A stretch of DNA of 64,000 bases from Robbsia andropogonis. Lineage in GTDB: Bacteria > Pseudomonadota > Gammaproteobacteria > Burkholderiales > Burkholderiaceae. Shown here in pieces: positions 45,026-53,919 of the stretch. Positions within the stretch are counted from its first letter, which is position 1. The number at the start of each line of letters is the position of its first letter. Position numbers and translations under genes: made by a program. Below the pieces are notes generated by a model. That model was not told the DNA's origin. It saw only the letters and a list, made by a program, of their open reading frames with translations, and searched no databases. The stretch is taken from assembly GCF_000970345.1 (NCBI RefSeq), contig NZ_LAQU01000015.1, positions 88,591 through 152,590 of the forward strand, written 5' to 3'.

Positions 45026-45709
45026 ATGAAAAAGATTTCGCACGAAGACGATCGACATTTCAAAGACAGCGCATCGTCTCCGCAAGTCGACGTAACCGTG
45101 TCGGACGGTGCGACACCGCTGTTGGATCGTACAGAGGCAAATCAGTTGGGTGTGCGTCTGCGCGACATGCGTCAGAAACGTGGTCTGTCGCTAAAAGTGC
45201 TTGCGCAGCGTAGCGACGTGTCCGTTGGCATGATCAGTCAGATCGAGCGGGGCCTGGCCAATCCGTCCGTGCGCATTCTCGAACAGTTGCGCGTTGCGCT
45301 GGACGTGCCGTTGACGACACTGCTGGAAGGTGATGACGTGCCGGTAGGCGTTCAGTCAGTGCCGGACTTCGTACGAAGAGCGGATCAGCGGCCGCATTTC
45401 ACCGTGACGGCAGGTGGATTGTCAAAGGAGCTGTTGTCGCCGCATGGTCAACATGACTTGCAGTTCATGATCATTACCATTCCCAGTGGTGCGCGATCCA
45501 AGGAGATATTGCTGGGTAGTGGCGAAAAAGCCGGCCTGGTGTTGGAGGGTACCATCGTTTTGACGGTCGGCGGTCGGTCGGAAGAGATTGGGCCCGGCGA
45601 TAGTTTTCAGTTCAACAGTGAATTGGCGCATAGTGTCGAAAATATCGCGCGTCGTACGGCAAGGATACTGTGGATCATGAACGTCCGCCCGCCTGTGGTG
45701 CACTTGTAA
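45026..45709 (+). CDS. XRE-family regulator with C-terminal cupin domain (second)
   Basis: 227 residues from ATG 45026. The helix-turn-helix is VRLRDMRQKRGLSLKVLAQ and SVGMISQIERGLANPSV (about 38-85), and the cupin occupies about 130-225. It resembles the regulator at 196 in architecture. It sits in the middle of the aldehyde dehydrogenase/binding-protein island and probably controls it. I found no copy of the 41-bp operator of the first regulator near it. Confidence 0.9.
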   Translation: MKKISHEDDRHFKDSASSPQVDVTVSDGATPLLDRTEANQLGVRLRDMRQKRGLSLKVLAQRSDVSVGMISQIERGLANPSVRILEQLRVALDVPLTTLLEGDDVPVGVQSVPDFVRRADQRPHFTVTAGGLSKELLSPHGQHDLQFMIITIPSGARSKEILLGSGEKAGLVLEGTIVLTVGGRSEEIGPGDSFQFNSELAHSVENIARRTARILWIMNVRPPVVHL

Positions 45710-45990
45710 GCCGTACGCCTTGCCAGAGACAGACGATAGTCCGCGGCATTGAAGCAATGACTGTGGTCGATATGTGCATCGAGGTAGATCACAGCAGGAT
45801 CGCATGCACATTGATTTTTATTTTTTTGAAAAATGGAAAAATTAATGGTGTAGGAATCCTAGTTAAAAAAGCATTGATGAATGGCTCCCATGCCGCTCTT
45901 TGGTTTTTTTGAAACCAGGCACGGTCTTGCGTTCAGGAACTCAGTAATTCTATTGTGCATAATGTTAGCCACCCCCTTCGGAGTCTTCGC
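45710..45990. other. 281-bp gap before the binding-protein gene
   Basis: A/T-rich. Holds a small hairpin TGGTTT-TTTTG-AAACCA at 45901-45917 and an inverted repeat GTGCAT (45774) / ATGCAC (45805). No gene was recognised; it is probably a promoter region for the gene at 45991. Confidence 0.35.
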
Positions 45991-47562
45991 ATGAACAATG
46001 ATGATGTCAAGCGTGTAGATAGCGGTCGCCGCGATATGATGCGCCATCTTTTGGGTGCCGCGGTCTTGGTGGGCGGGGGAGGCACGAGTTACCTGGTGCA
46101 AGCGGCGACGACCCCGACAGCGCGTCGCGGTGGTTCGATTCGCGCAGCGTACGATAGCAGTTCGACCGCCGATACGCTGGATCCGGCGAAGGGCTCAGCC
46201 GGCGGTGACTATATCCGTGCTTACATGTTCTACAGCGGCCTCACCCAACTCGACAGCGCGCTTGCGCCGACGATGAACTTGGCGGAATCTATTGTCAGCA
46301 GCGATGCAAAGGTGTGGACTATCACCTTGCGAAAGGGTGTGACGTTTCATGACGGCAAATCGCTTACGACAGCCGATGTCATCTATTCACTTCTCCGACA
46401 TAAAGATCCGAAAGTCGCGTCGAAGATCATGACGCTTGCGGAACAGTTCACCGACGCGAAAGCCATTGGCCCAAACCAGATCGAATTGACGCTGGCGAAC
46501 GCCAACGCCGATTTACCGGTGTTGCTAGCCGACTCGCATCTGGTGATCGTGAAGGATCAGACAACTGACTTCTCGACGGCCATCGGGACCGGTCCATATA
46601 AGCTTAAGACATTTCAACCGGGCGTATTGACAGCCGGGATTCGGAACGAGCAATACTTCAAGCCGGGGTTGCCGCACCTTGATCAAGTGGAGCTTGTTGG
46701 CATCGCGGATGGTGCTGCCCGGGTCAATGCATTGCTCGCAGGAGATGTGCAACTTGTCAACGCGGTTAATCCGCGCTCGACGAAGCAAGTCAGTTCGGCG
46801 TCCGGGTTTGCCATCATGGAAACCAAGTCCGGGCTGTACAGCGATTTGATCATGAGGGTGGACGACCCGCTGACCGGCAATCGTGATTTTGTGCAAGGTA
46901 TGAAATATCTCTTCGACCGGACACAGATTCGTGATGCGGTATTCGGAGGCTATGCAGTAGTCGGCAATGACCAACCATTGCCGCCAATGCATCGTTATTA
47001 CAACGCGGAAGTGAAGCCTTTGCCGTTCGATCTGGACAAGGCGAAATTCCATTTCAAGAACGCGGGCGTTTTAGGAAAAAGCACACCACCGGTTTTTGCG
47101 ACTACTGCTGCGAATGGGTCGCAGGAAATGGCGGTCTTCTTGCAGCAGGCCGCGGCGCGGGTTGGCGTCCAGATACCAATCAATCGTGTTCCAGCGGACG
47201 GCTATTGGTCGAATTACTGGATGCGACGTCCATTGAGTTTTGGCAATATCAATCCCCGTCCCAGCGCCGACGTGCTGTTCTCGCAGTTTTTCGCGAGCAA
47301 GGCGCCATGGAACGAATCCGGCTGGAATAATCCGAAATTCGATCAATTGCTGTTGGCCGCTCGCGCTGAAACCGATGAAGCCAAGCGCAAGCAGATGTAC
47401 GGCGATATGCAGCAGATTATCAGCACGGAGGGCAGCATCGGCATTCCCGCCTTTGTCAGCTTTCTCGATGGCTATGACAAGCGGATACAGGGTTTGAAAT
47501 CGATCCCGACCGGTCCGATGATGGGATTCAACTTTGCCGAATACGTCTGGTGGAATGCGTAA
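45991..47562 (+). CDS. ABC transporter substrate-binding protein, family 5 (DppA/OppA-like)
   Basis: 523 residues from ATG 45991. The N-terminus carries a twin-arginine-type signal (GRRDMMRHLLGAAVLVGG), and the mature chain has the family-5 profile: TLDPAKGSAGGDYIRAYMFY, TLRKGVTFHDGKSLTTADVIY and a closing YVWWNA. It binds peptides, opines, nickel or amino acid derivatives in the periplasm. Its immediate neighbours are the XRE-cupin regulator upstream and a DadA-like oxidoreductase downstream, without permease genes; the permeases may be those at 52022. Confidence 0.88.
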   Translation: MNNDDVKRVDSGRRDMMRHLLGAAVLVGGGGTSYLVQAATTPTARRGGSIRAAYDSSSTADTLDPAKGSAGGDYIRAYMFYSGLTQLDSALAPTMNLAESIVSSDAKVWTITLRKGVTFHDGKSLTTADVIYSLLRHKDPKVASKIMTLAEQFTDAKAIGPNQIELTLANANADLPVLLADSHLVIVKDQTTDFSTAIGTGPYKLKTFQPGVLTAGIRNEQYFKPGLPHLDQVELVGIADGAARVNALLAGDVQLVNAVNPRSTKQVSSASGFAIMETKSGLYSDLIMRVDDPLTGNRDFVQGMKYLFDRTQIRDAVFGGYAVVGNDQPLPPMHRYYNAEVKPLPFDLDKAKFHFKNAGVLGKSTPPVFATTAANGSQEMAVFLQQAAARVGVQIPINRVPADGYWSNYWMRRPLSFGNINPRPSADVLFSQFFASKAPWNESGWNNPKFDQLLLAARAETDEAKRKQMYGDMQQIISTEGSIGIPAFVSFLDGYDKRIQGLKSIPTGPMMGFNFAEYVWWNA

Positions 47563-47646
47563 GGTCTTTGGATAAAAGCTGGCATTGCGCATATGCGGCG
47601 GCGACATCTGTATCGCAAGTCGAGAAGCAACGTAAAGGTAGAGGCG

Positions 47647-48972
47647 ATGGCTGTTTTATTGGAAAGCGTTGATGGCAGCAGTGCCTTGCCGGTGACGGCG
47701 GATGTTGTTGTCATTGGCGGCGGTATCGTCGGTGTTTTCTCCGCTTATTATCTGGCGCAGCGGGGATTGCGCGTCGCATTGCTGGAGAAAGGCCGTATCG
47801 GCGCGGAGCAGTCATCTCGAAATTGGGGGTGGTGCCGTCAGCAAAATCGTGATGCCCGGGAGTTGCCCATCTCGACCCAGAGCCTCGACCTGTGGGAACG
47901 TTTTTCGCAGGAGAGTGGCGAGGACACCGGCTTTCGACGTTGCGGGCTTTTGTATTTGAGTAACGATGAAGCGGAAATAGCGCGCTGGGCGCGGTGGCGT
48001 GACTTTGCCAGGACCGTCGGCGTGACAACGCATATGCTCGACGCCACGTCGGCGTCGACTTACGGGCAGGCAACCGGCAAGGTCTGGAAAGGCGGCGTGC
48101 TTTCGCCGTCCGATGGGACGGCGGACCCGGCAAAAGCGGCGCCGGCGGTGGCCCGTGCGCTGATGAAACTCGGTGGCACCGTACACCAGGAATGCGCCGC
48201 GCGGGGCCTGGAGCTGGCCGCGGGTGAGGTGGCAGGCGTCATCACGGAGCACGGGACGATCCGTACCAAGTCGGTCGTGCTCGCAGGAGGTGCGTGGGCG
48301 TCGTCGTTTTGTCGCCAATTGGACATCCGTTTTCCGCAGGCATCGATTCGTTCGTCGATTCTGGCCGTATCGGCTCCCGCCGAAACGCTGCCGGCGGCGT
48401 TGCATACATCCGAGGTGTCGTTGACGCAGCGCAGTAATGGCGGCTATACCTTAGCGATCAGTGGCCGTGGGCGGGTCGATCCCACCGCACAGATGCTGCG
48501 TTTCGCCCCGCAGTTCGTGCCGATGTTTGCCAAGCGCTGGCGAAGCCTGAAGCCAGGCAATTTGGAAGGGGTGCGCGGAGGGCATGAAACGCTTGCACGA
48601 TGGCGGCTGGATGCACCAACGCCGATGGAGCGCATACGTGTTTTGGATCCGGTGCCGGATAAATACGCCATTGCGCTCACGTATCGGCGGGCTGTCGCCT
48701 TGCTACCGGCTCTGGGCAGGACATCGATTACGCACAGTTGGGCCGGCTATATCGACAGTACACCCGATGGCGTTCCCGCCATCGGGGAAACGGCACAAGT
48801 ACGTGGCCTGATATTGGCCGCAGGCTTTTCCGGGCATGGTTTTGGAATTGGGCCGGGCGCCGGCTATCTGGTGGCTGACCTGATCACCGGCAAGCATCCC
48901 GAAATCGATGAAAAGCCGTATGACCCGGCACGATTCGCGGCGTCGTCGTGGGGCAAGGTGGCCGATTTTTAA
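47647..48972 (+). CDS. FAD-dependent oxidoreductase, DadA/DAO family (second)
   Basis: 441 residues from ATG 47647, with AGAGG four bases upstream. FAD motif VVVIGGGIVGVFSAYYLAQ at about 21-39, and the terminal GLILAAGFSGHGFGIGPGAG segment. The protein oxidises an amine or amino acid. It follows a substrate-binding protein by 84 bp. An upstream extension to 47593 is unlikely. The second DadA-like enzyme in the window, not close to the first in sequence. Confidence 0.88.
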   Translation: MAVLLESVDGSSALPVTADVVVIGGGIVGVFSAYYLAQRGLRVALLEKGRIGAEQSSRNWGWCRQQNRDARELPISTQSLDLWERFSQESGEDTGFRRCGLLYLSNDEAEIARWARWRDFARTVGVTTHMLDATSASTYGQATGKVWKGGVLSPSDGTADPAKAAPAVARALMKLGGTVHQECAARGLELAAGEVAGVITEHGTIRTKSVVLAGGAWASSFCRQLDIRFPQASIRSSILAVSAPAETLPAALHTSEVSLTQRSNGGYTLAISGRGRVDPTAQMLRFAPQFVPMFAKRWRSLKPGNLEGVRGGHETLARWRLDAPTPMERIRVLDPVPDKYAIALTYRRAVALLPALGRTSITHSWAGYIDSTPDGVPAIGETAQVRGLILAAGFSGHGFGIGPGAGYLVADLITGKHPEIDEKPYDPARFAASSWGKVADF

Positions 48973-49005
48973 AGAGCGGACTACACCTGGTCCGCGCCGA
49001 CGGCA

Positions 49006-49860
49006 TTAGTCCAGGACATCAGGCTCGGTGGCAACGATGCCTTCATACAGATTCTGGAATGCATGCAGCGCACCGCCAGGACGGCCAACCTGCTGATGGG
49101 TCAGCGTGGCGATATTATGGGGAATGGGGGACGGCGTACCGGCCGCTTCCGCAAGCAATTGCGTGCGGCACGCGTTCTCCAAAGACAGATACCACCAGGC
49201 GGCAGCTTCGACCGACGGGCCGACGGTGAGGATGCCATGGTTTTTCAAGATAACGGCCTTGCGTGGTCCTAATGCCTCGGCGATGCGAGCCCCCTCGCTG
49301 GTATCAAGCACGACGCCCTGGAAATCGTCGAACAACGCGTGATCCTGATAGAACGCACAGGCGTCTTGTGTCAATGGCAGCAGTTCCCGGCCGAGTGTCG
49401 ACCATGCCTTGCCGTATAGAGAGTGGGTATGGGCAGCTGCCACGATTTCCGGGCGCGCCTCATGGATGGCGGCATGGATGGCAAACGCCGCCTGGTTCAC
49501 GGGTCCTTCGCCCACGACAATCTCACCATCGCGATTTACCAGCAAGAGATCCGACACCCGGATCCGGCTGAAGTGCTTCCCCAGCGGGTTGACCCAGAAA
49601 TGATCTTCCCATTCCGGGTCACGCGCCGTGATATGGCCGGCGAGGCCATGCGCGAAACCGTTTTGCGCGAACAGGCGAAATGCCACCGCCAGACGCTGCC
49701 GCCGGTGCAGCCGCTCATCTGCGATGGAGCGCGACGATTGTGCATCGTCGAACCAGAATCGACGAACTGGCGCATGCCTTATATCACTCTGCAAGCGTTG
49801 TCCAATCGCGGATCGGATATTCTTTTTGACGTGTTTCGAAAGTGAGGGAAGTGCGCTCAT
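49006..49860 (-). CDS. Class II aldolase/adducin family protein
   Basis: 284 residues. The zinc-binding histidines appear in AAHTHSLYGKAW and KNHGILTVG, and the fold core in HFWVNPLGKHFSRI and NRDGEIVVGEGPVNQAAF. Members split or epimerise phosphorylated sugars or condense aldehydes; the exact reaction is unknown. It is leftward, between two rightward catabolic genes, and divergent from the lipoprotein gene at 50070. Confidence 0.87.
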   Translation of the reverse strand: MSALPSLSKHVKKNIRSAIGQRLQSDIRHAPVRRFWFDDAQSSRSIADERLHRRQRLAVAFRLFAQNGFAHGLAGHITARDPEWEDHFWVNPLGKHFSRIRVSDLLLVNRDGEIVVGEGPVNQAAFAIHAAIHEARPEIVAAAHTHSLYGKAWSTLGRELLPLTQDACAFYQDHALFDDFQGVVLDTSEGARIAEALGPRKAVILKNHGILTVGPSVEAAAWWYLSLENACRTQLLAEAAGTPSPIPHNIATLTHQQVGRPGGALHAFQNLYEGIVATEPDVLD

Positions 49861-49915
49861 ACGGTATCGAGAGTGACGAGTTCAGGGTGTGATCGACACG
49901 CTAACACCGATAGAC

Positions 49916-50005
49916 GGTCAATCGAACTGACCATTTGCGATAACGATATCTTCAGTAAAGGTCAGTCGAATACATGTCATTACGCGATAAGGTTAGTTGA
50001 ATTCC
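49916..50005. repeat. Three GGTCAnTCGAA-type direct repeats in a divergent promoter
   Basis: GGTCAATCGAAC-TGACC at 49916-49932 (also an inverted repeat GGTCA/TGACC), GGTCAGTCGAA at 49960-49970 and GGTTAGTTGAATTCC at 49991-50005. A second motif GCGATAA repeats at 49937 and 49984. Phased regulatory-protein sites are suggested; the binding protein is unknown. Confidence 0.45.
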
Positions 50006-50069
50006 TTCGTTGTGCACGAGGAACGGCATTCCCTATGCTGTCTGGTCATTCGAAATACGAGACTGCAAG

Positions 50070-51917
50070 ATGAGCATGCTGGCTGCACGCGGAACCATTA
50101 AACGGCGGGACATAAAAGCAACAGCGGGCGAGGAAGTGCATGCTAGGCTTCCTGCCACGACATTACGCAACCCGTATCCAAGGCGGGTGGCAAAGCCGAT
50201 CGGATGGATCAGACCCGTATTGGTTGTCTTGATGAGTGCGATGCTTTGTGCGTGTGGTAAATCGCGCACTGACGCAGCGACCACGGAATCGCGACCGGCA
50301 AGCGCGGTAGCAGCGGCCAGCGGCGGTTCGCCGGAGACAAATGCACTGGCGGCGGCCTCAGGCGCGGGACAATCAGCGCCTGAGAAAGGGGGCGCGCTGA
50401 CGTGGGGCGTGACAACGGAACCGGTTTGCTTCGACCCGCATAGAGCGTCACAACAGAACGCATTCTGGATCATTCGCAACTTCGTTGACTCGCTGGTCTT
50501 CAAGAACGCCGATGGCACCTACTCGCCCTGGCTCGCAAAGTCATGGCAGACGTCCAGCGACGGGAAGGCATACATCATCGACTTACGGGATGACGTGCAT
50601 TTCACTGATGGCACACGTTTCGATGCCGCCGCGGTGAAGGCCAACTATGACTACATTCTGGCCAACGTCAGCACGACCTCCGCATCGGCGTCGTTGCTTG
50701 TACATCTGGATCATGTTGATGTCGTCTCGCCGTTCGTGGTCCGGCTGGCCATGAAACAGCCGGATTCCACGACGCTTGAATCGCTATCGAGCGTCAAGCT
50801 GGGGTTCCTGTCGCCGAAGTCGCTGTCCAGTGGCATCGATCTATGTGCTGGTGGTCCGGGCTTGGTGGGTACGGGGCCCTTCACCTTCGCTGCATATCAG
50901 CGTGGGCAGTTCGCGCGCTTTGTCCGCAATACCGATTACCAATGGGCACCGGCAACATCGAAGCATCAGGGGCCGGCTTATCTGGATCAGATTACCTATC
51001 GATTCCTTCCCGAGGCGTCGGTGCGCACGGGTGCGCTCAGTTCGGGGCAGGTGGATTTGATCGAAGGGGTACAACCCACCGATGTGTCCGTGTTCGACCG
51101 CGTCGAGGGTTTCAGGTACATTTCGGGACCGTCCGCAACAACGTCCTTCACGCTGAATGTCAACTACACGGTGCCACCCGCCAACGATGTGCGAGTGCGT
51201 CGTGCGTTACGCGACGGGTTCGACCTCGATGGTATTGTCAATAGCGTGTATCTGGGCACTGTCCGCCGCGCCTGGTCGAATATCGGTCGAGACAATCCCG
51301 AATACAACGCCGCACTCAAGGGGAGTTGGGGCAATCGGGTGAAGGAAGCAAATGCACTGCTCGATGAGGCAGGATGGACACAACGTGACAAGGACGGATT
51401 TCGAACGAAGGATGGCAAGCGACTGTCGATCGAGGTGGGCTATCCACAGCCATACGTACGCGATGATCGGGACACGTTGATTCGTGCGATTCAGTCCGCA
51501 TTGCGCCAGAACCTGGGCTTCGACCTGGGGTTGCATATCAACACCGCCGCCGATTTCGCGAACCAGAAAGCCACCGGTAACTGGACCATCTATCCGAATA
51601 CCGATAATCCTTCCGACGTGGCGATGGAATTGTGGGACATGCTGGGCGATCAAGGTTTTCTGTACAACGCGATCCAGAACAGGGACGCGACGTTGGTAGG
51701 GGACATCAACCGCGCCCGCCTGTTGCCGGTGGGGGCGGAACGCACGGCGCTGCTGCGTCAGATACAACAGCGTGCGGTCGACCAAGCCTATATCGTGCCG
51801 CTCTTCGCACCGGCGTATCACCTCGCCGCGAAGTCGACCGTGAACGGCATCAGCTTCGAGCCGCAGTTGGACGGTCCATCTGGTGCATACGACCTCTGGC
51901 TTGCACATGGAAAATAG
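50070..51917 (+). CDS. ABC transporter substrate-binding lipoprotein, family 5
   Basis: 615 residues from ATG 50070. An unusually long N-terminal part (about 45 residues) precedes a hydrophobic segment ending in LMSAMLCACGKS, a plausible lipobox with the Cys as lipid anchor. The mature family-5 domain shows TWGVTTEPVCFDPHRASQQ, FTDGTRFDAAAVKANYDYI and NVNYTVPPANDVRVRRALRDG. It binds peptides or opines for the permeases that follow directly (gap about 100 bp). The exact start is uncertain. Confidence 0.85.
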   Translation: MSMLAARGTIKRRDIKATAGEEVHARLPATTLRNPYPRRVAKPIGWIRPVLVVLMSAMLCACGKSRTDAATTESRPASAVAAASGGSPETNALAAASGAGQSAPEKGGALTWGVTTEPVCFDPHRASQQNAFWIIRNFVDSLVFKNADGTYSPWLAKSWQTSSDGKAYIIDLRDDVHFTDGTRFDAAAVKANYDYILANVSTTSASASLLVHLDHVDVVSPFVVRLAMKQPDSTTLESLSSVKLGFLSPKSLSSGIDLCAGGPGLVGTGPFTFAAYQRGQFARFVRNTDYQWAPATSKHQGPAYLDQITYRFLPEASVRTGALSSGQVDLIEGVQPTDVSVFDRVEGFRYISGPSATTSFTLNVNYTVPPANDVRVRRALRDGFDLDGIVNSVYLGTVRRAWSNIGRDNPEYNAALKGSWGNRVKEANALLDEAGWTQRDKDGFRTKDGKRLSIEVGYPQPYVRDDRDTLIRAIQSALRQNLGFDLGLHINTAADFANQKATGNWTIYPNTDNPSDVAMELWDMLGDQGFLYNAIQNRDATLVGDINRARLLPVGAERTALLRQIQQRAVDQAYIVPLFAPAYHLAAKSTVNGISFEPQLDGPSGAYDLWLAHGK

Positions 51918-52021
51918 GCAACGACCCTCTCAAGTAGGTTGCCTTGATGCGCCGGTGCGGGTCGAGGCTGTGATGGATGCATTGGCCAATGCACGATAGG
52001 TTTCTTTTTATGAGGGCATCA

Positions 52022-52987
52022 ATGATTCGATCGATCGTTACCAGGATGCTCACCGGGGTGGTCGTGCTCTGGGGTGCGGCCACGGCCACGTTTTTGGCGT
52101 TGCATGCATTGCCGGGTCGTATCGAAGACGTCTTGGCGGGCGATCTGTCTTACCCCGGTTTGCGCGAAGCCATTGCAGCGCAGTGGGGTCTCGACCACAG
52201 TTTGCCCTGGCAGTACTGGCATTTTCTATGGCGCTTGCTCCACGGGGACCTGGGTACCTCTTATGTGATGCAGCAACCGGTGGCGGCCATTCTGGCTTCG
52301 CAATTATGGCCAACACTGCAACTGGCGGCTGGCGCGGCGGTATTGGCCATTGTGTTGTCGTTCTGTATGGCGAGCGCCACGGCAGGGATTGGCGCGAACG
52401 CGTTTCAGTTCGGAGGGCGCCGCCATACGCCACGGGTTGGCATCTGGTTGAGCGCCGGTGCATCCGCGGTCGAGCAGGTGATGACGTCCATGCCGGTCTT
52501 CTGGTTGGGTTTGTTGCTATTGATCGCGTTCTCTTTTCAATGGCATTGGTTCCCGGTTTCCGGTGCAGCGAATTTCTCCGCCTTGGTGCTGCCGGCGGTG
52601 ACGCTGGCATTGCCGACCGCCGGCGTATTGTCCCAGGTCATGCGTGAATCATTGGAGCGGGCCTTGTCGCAACCATTTGCAACGACGGTTCGTGCACGTG
52701 GTGCCTCCGAATGGTGTCTGCGAGTCCGGCATGCCCTGCGGCATGCATTGCTGCCGGTACTGACGCTCGGCGGTTGGATGATCGGGGGCTTGCTCGGTGG
52801 TGCCGTTATTACGGAAAAGCTTTTTGGTCGCCCGGGGCTCGGGACCGTGACATTGGATGCGGTGACCTCGCAGGATGTACCGGTGGTTCTGGCGGTCGTC
52901 CTGTTGGCGGCGTTTGTCCACGTCGTGATCTCGACACTGCTCGATATCGCCTATCTGTTTGTGGATCCCCGTTTGCGCAACGATTGA
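52022..52987 (+). CDS. ABC transporter permease, DppB-like
   Basis: 321 residues from ATG 52022; the first helix begins at MIRSIVTRMLTGVVVLWG. Further helices and the EAA loop ARGASEWCLRVRHALRHALLPVLT are visible, ending in the DPRLRND tail typical of DppB. The inner-membrane subunit works with the next gene and the ATPase. It follows the binding lipoprotein. Confidence 0.9.
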   Translation: MIRSIVTRMLTGVVVLWGAATATFLALHALPGRIEDVLAGDLSYPGLREAIAAQWGLDHSLPWQYWHFLWRLLHGDLGTSYVMQQPVAAILASQLWPTLQLAAGAAVLAIVLSFCMASATAGIGANAFQFGGRRHTPRVGIWLSAGASAVEQVMTSMPVFWLGLLLLIAFSFQWHWFPVSGAANFSALVLPAVTLALPTAGVLSQVMRESLERALSQPFATTVRARGASEWCLRVRHALRHALLPVLTLGGWMIGGLLGGAVITEKLFGRPGLGTVTLDAVTSQDVPVVLAVVLLAAFVHVVISTLLDIAYLFVDPRLRND

Positions 52988-52995
52988 GGTGTGGC

Positions 52996-53919
52996 ATGTC
53001 GAAAAGTTTAATCACGCCACCGTCTGGTGGCGCTACATTTAACCCGTCCGCGCGCCATGGCACGCCACGCCGTGGTCACACCGCGCGCTTTGGGAATGCA
53101 TTGCACGGTGTCCTGCAATTGCCGATACCGGTACTGATTGCCGGATTTTACTTGTTCGTACTGGCCTGCATGCTGGCCATGCCGACGCTTTTCACCCATC
53201 ATGATCCGCTGGTCAGCGAGGTGGGAAATGCGCTGCATCGCCCGGATGCACAGTATTGGTTCGGCACAGACCGCATCGGTCGCGACGTTTTCGCGCGTGT
53301 CGTATATGGCGCCCGCTACTCGTTGCTGATCGGCCTGGCGGCAATGGTGGTTGCGTTGCTGATTGGTCTGGTGATCGGATTGACCGCGGGGTTGAGCAAT
53401 CGCCTCATCGATGAAAGTGCATCGCGTCTGCTGGATGTACTGTCTGCGTTTCCCCCCATCCTGCTGTCGCTGTTCGTCGTATCTTTTCTTGGGCAAGGCA
53501 TCGTCAATATCGCGATCGCCGTCGGCATCGCGGGTATTCCGAAATTCGGACGTGTGCTTCGCGCGCAGGCGCAGGTGGTGCGCCGTGCCGACTACGTTAC
53601 ACACGCGGTGACATTCGGTGCGTCGCGCCGACGGACGTTTTTCACACACGTCTTGCCGAACGTGTTGTCTGCCGTGCCGGTGATCGCGACGCTGGATATC
53701 GGCGCGGTCATCATCGCTGTCTCGGCATTGAGCTTTTTGGGATTAGGGCCGCAACCACCCACGCCGGAATGGGGTGTGATGCTGGCGGAAGGGCGCGCCG
53801 CACTGCGCGTGGCCTGGTGGCCCAGTGTCTTTCCCGGCGCGGCCATCACACTGACAGTCATTGCGTTCACCGTTATCGGTAAATATACCTCGCGGCGCTA
53901 TGGAGGCGATGGACGATGA
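52996..53919 (+). CDS. ABC transporter permease, DppC-like
   Basis: 307 residues from ATG 52996 (GAGG six bases upstream); the longer frame upstream lies inside the DppB gene. N-terminal polar segment, then helices with the DppC pattern HPLVSEVGNALHRPDAQYWFGTD-like loop, DVFARVVYGARYSLLIG, and the EAA motif FGASRRRTFFTHVLPN. The stop overlaps the ATPase start (ATGA). Confidence 0.9.
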   Translation: MSKSLITPPSGGATFNPSARHGTPRRGHTARFGNALHGVLQLPIPVLIAGFYLFVLACMLAMPTLFTHHDPLVSEVGNALHRPDAQYWFGTDRIGRDVFARVVYGARYSLLIGLAAMVVALLIGLVIGLTAGLSNRLIDESASRLLDVLSAFPPILLSLFVVSFLGQGIVNIAIAVGIAGIPKFGRVLRAQAQVVRRADYVTHAVTFGASRRRTFFTHVLPNVLSAVPVIATLDIGAVIIAVSALSFLGLGPQPPTPEWGVMLAEGRAALRVAWWPSVFPGAAITLTVIAFTVIGKYTSRRYGGDGR

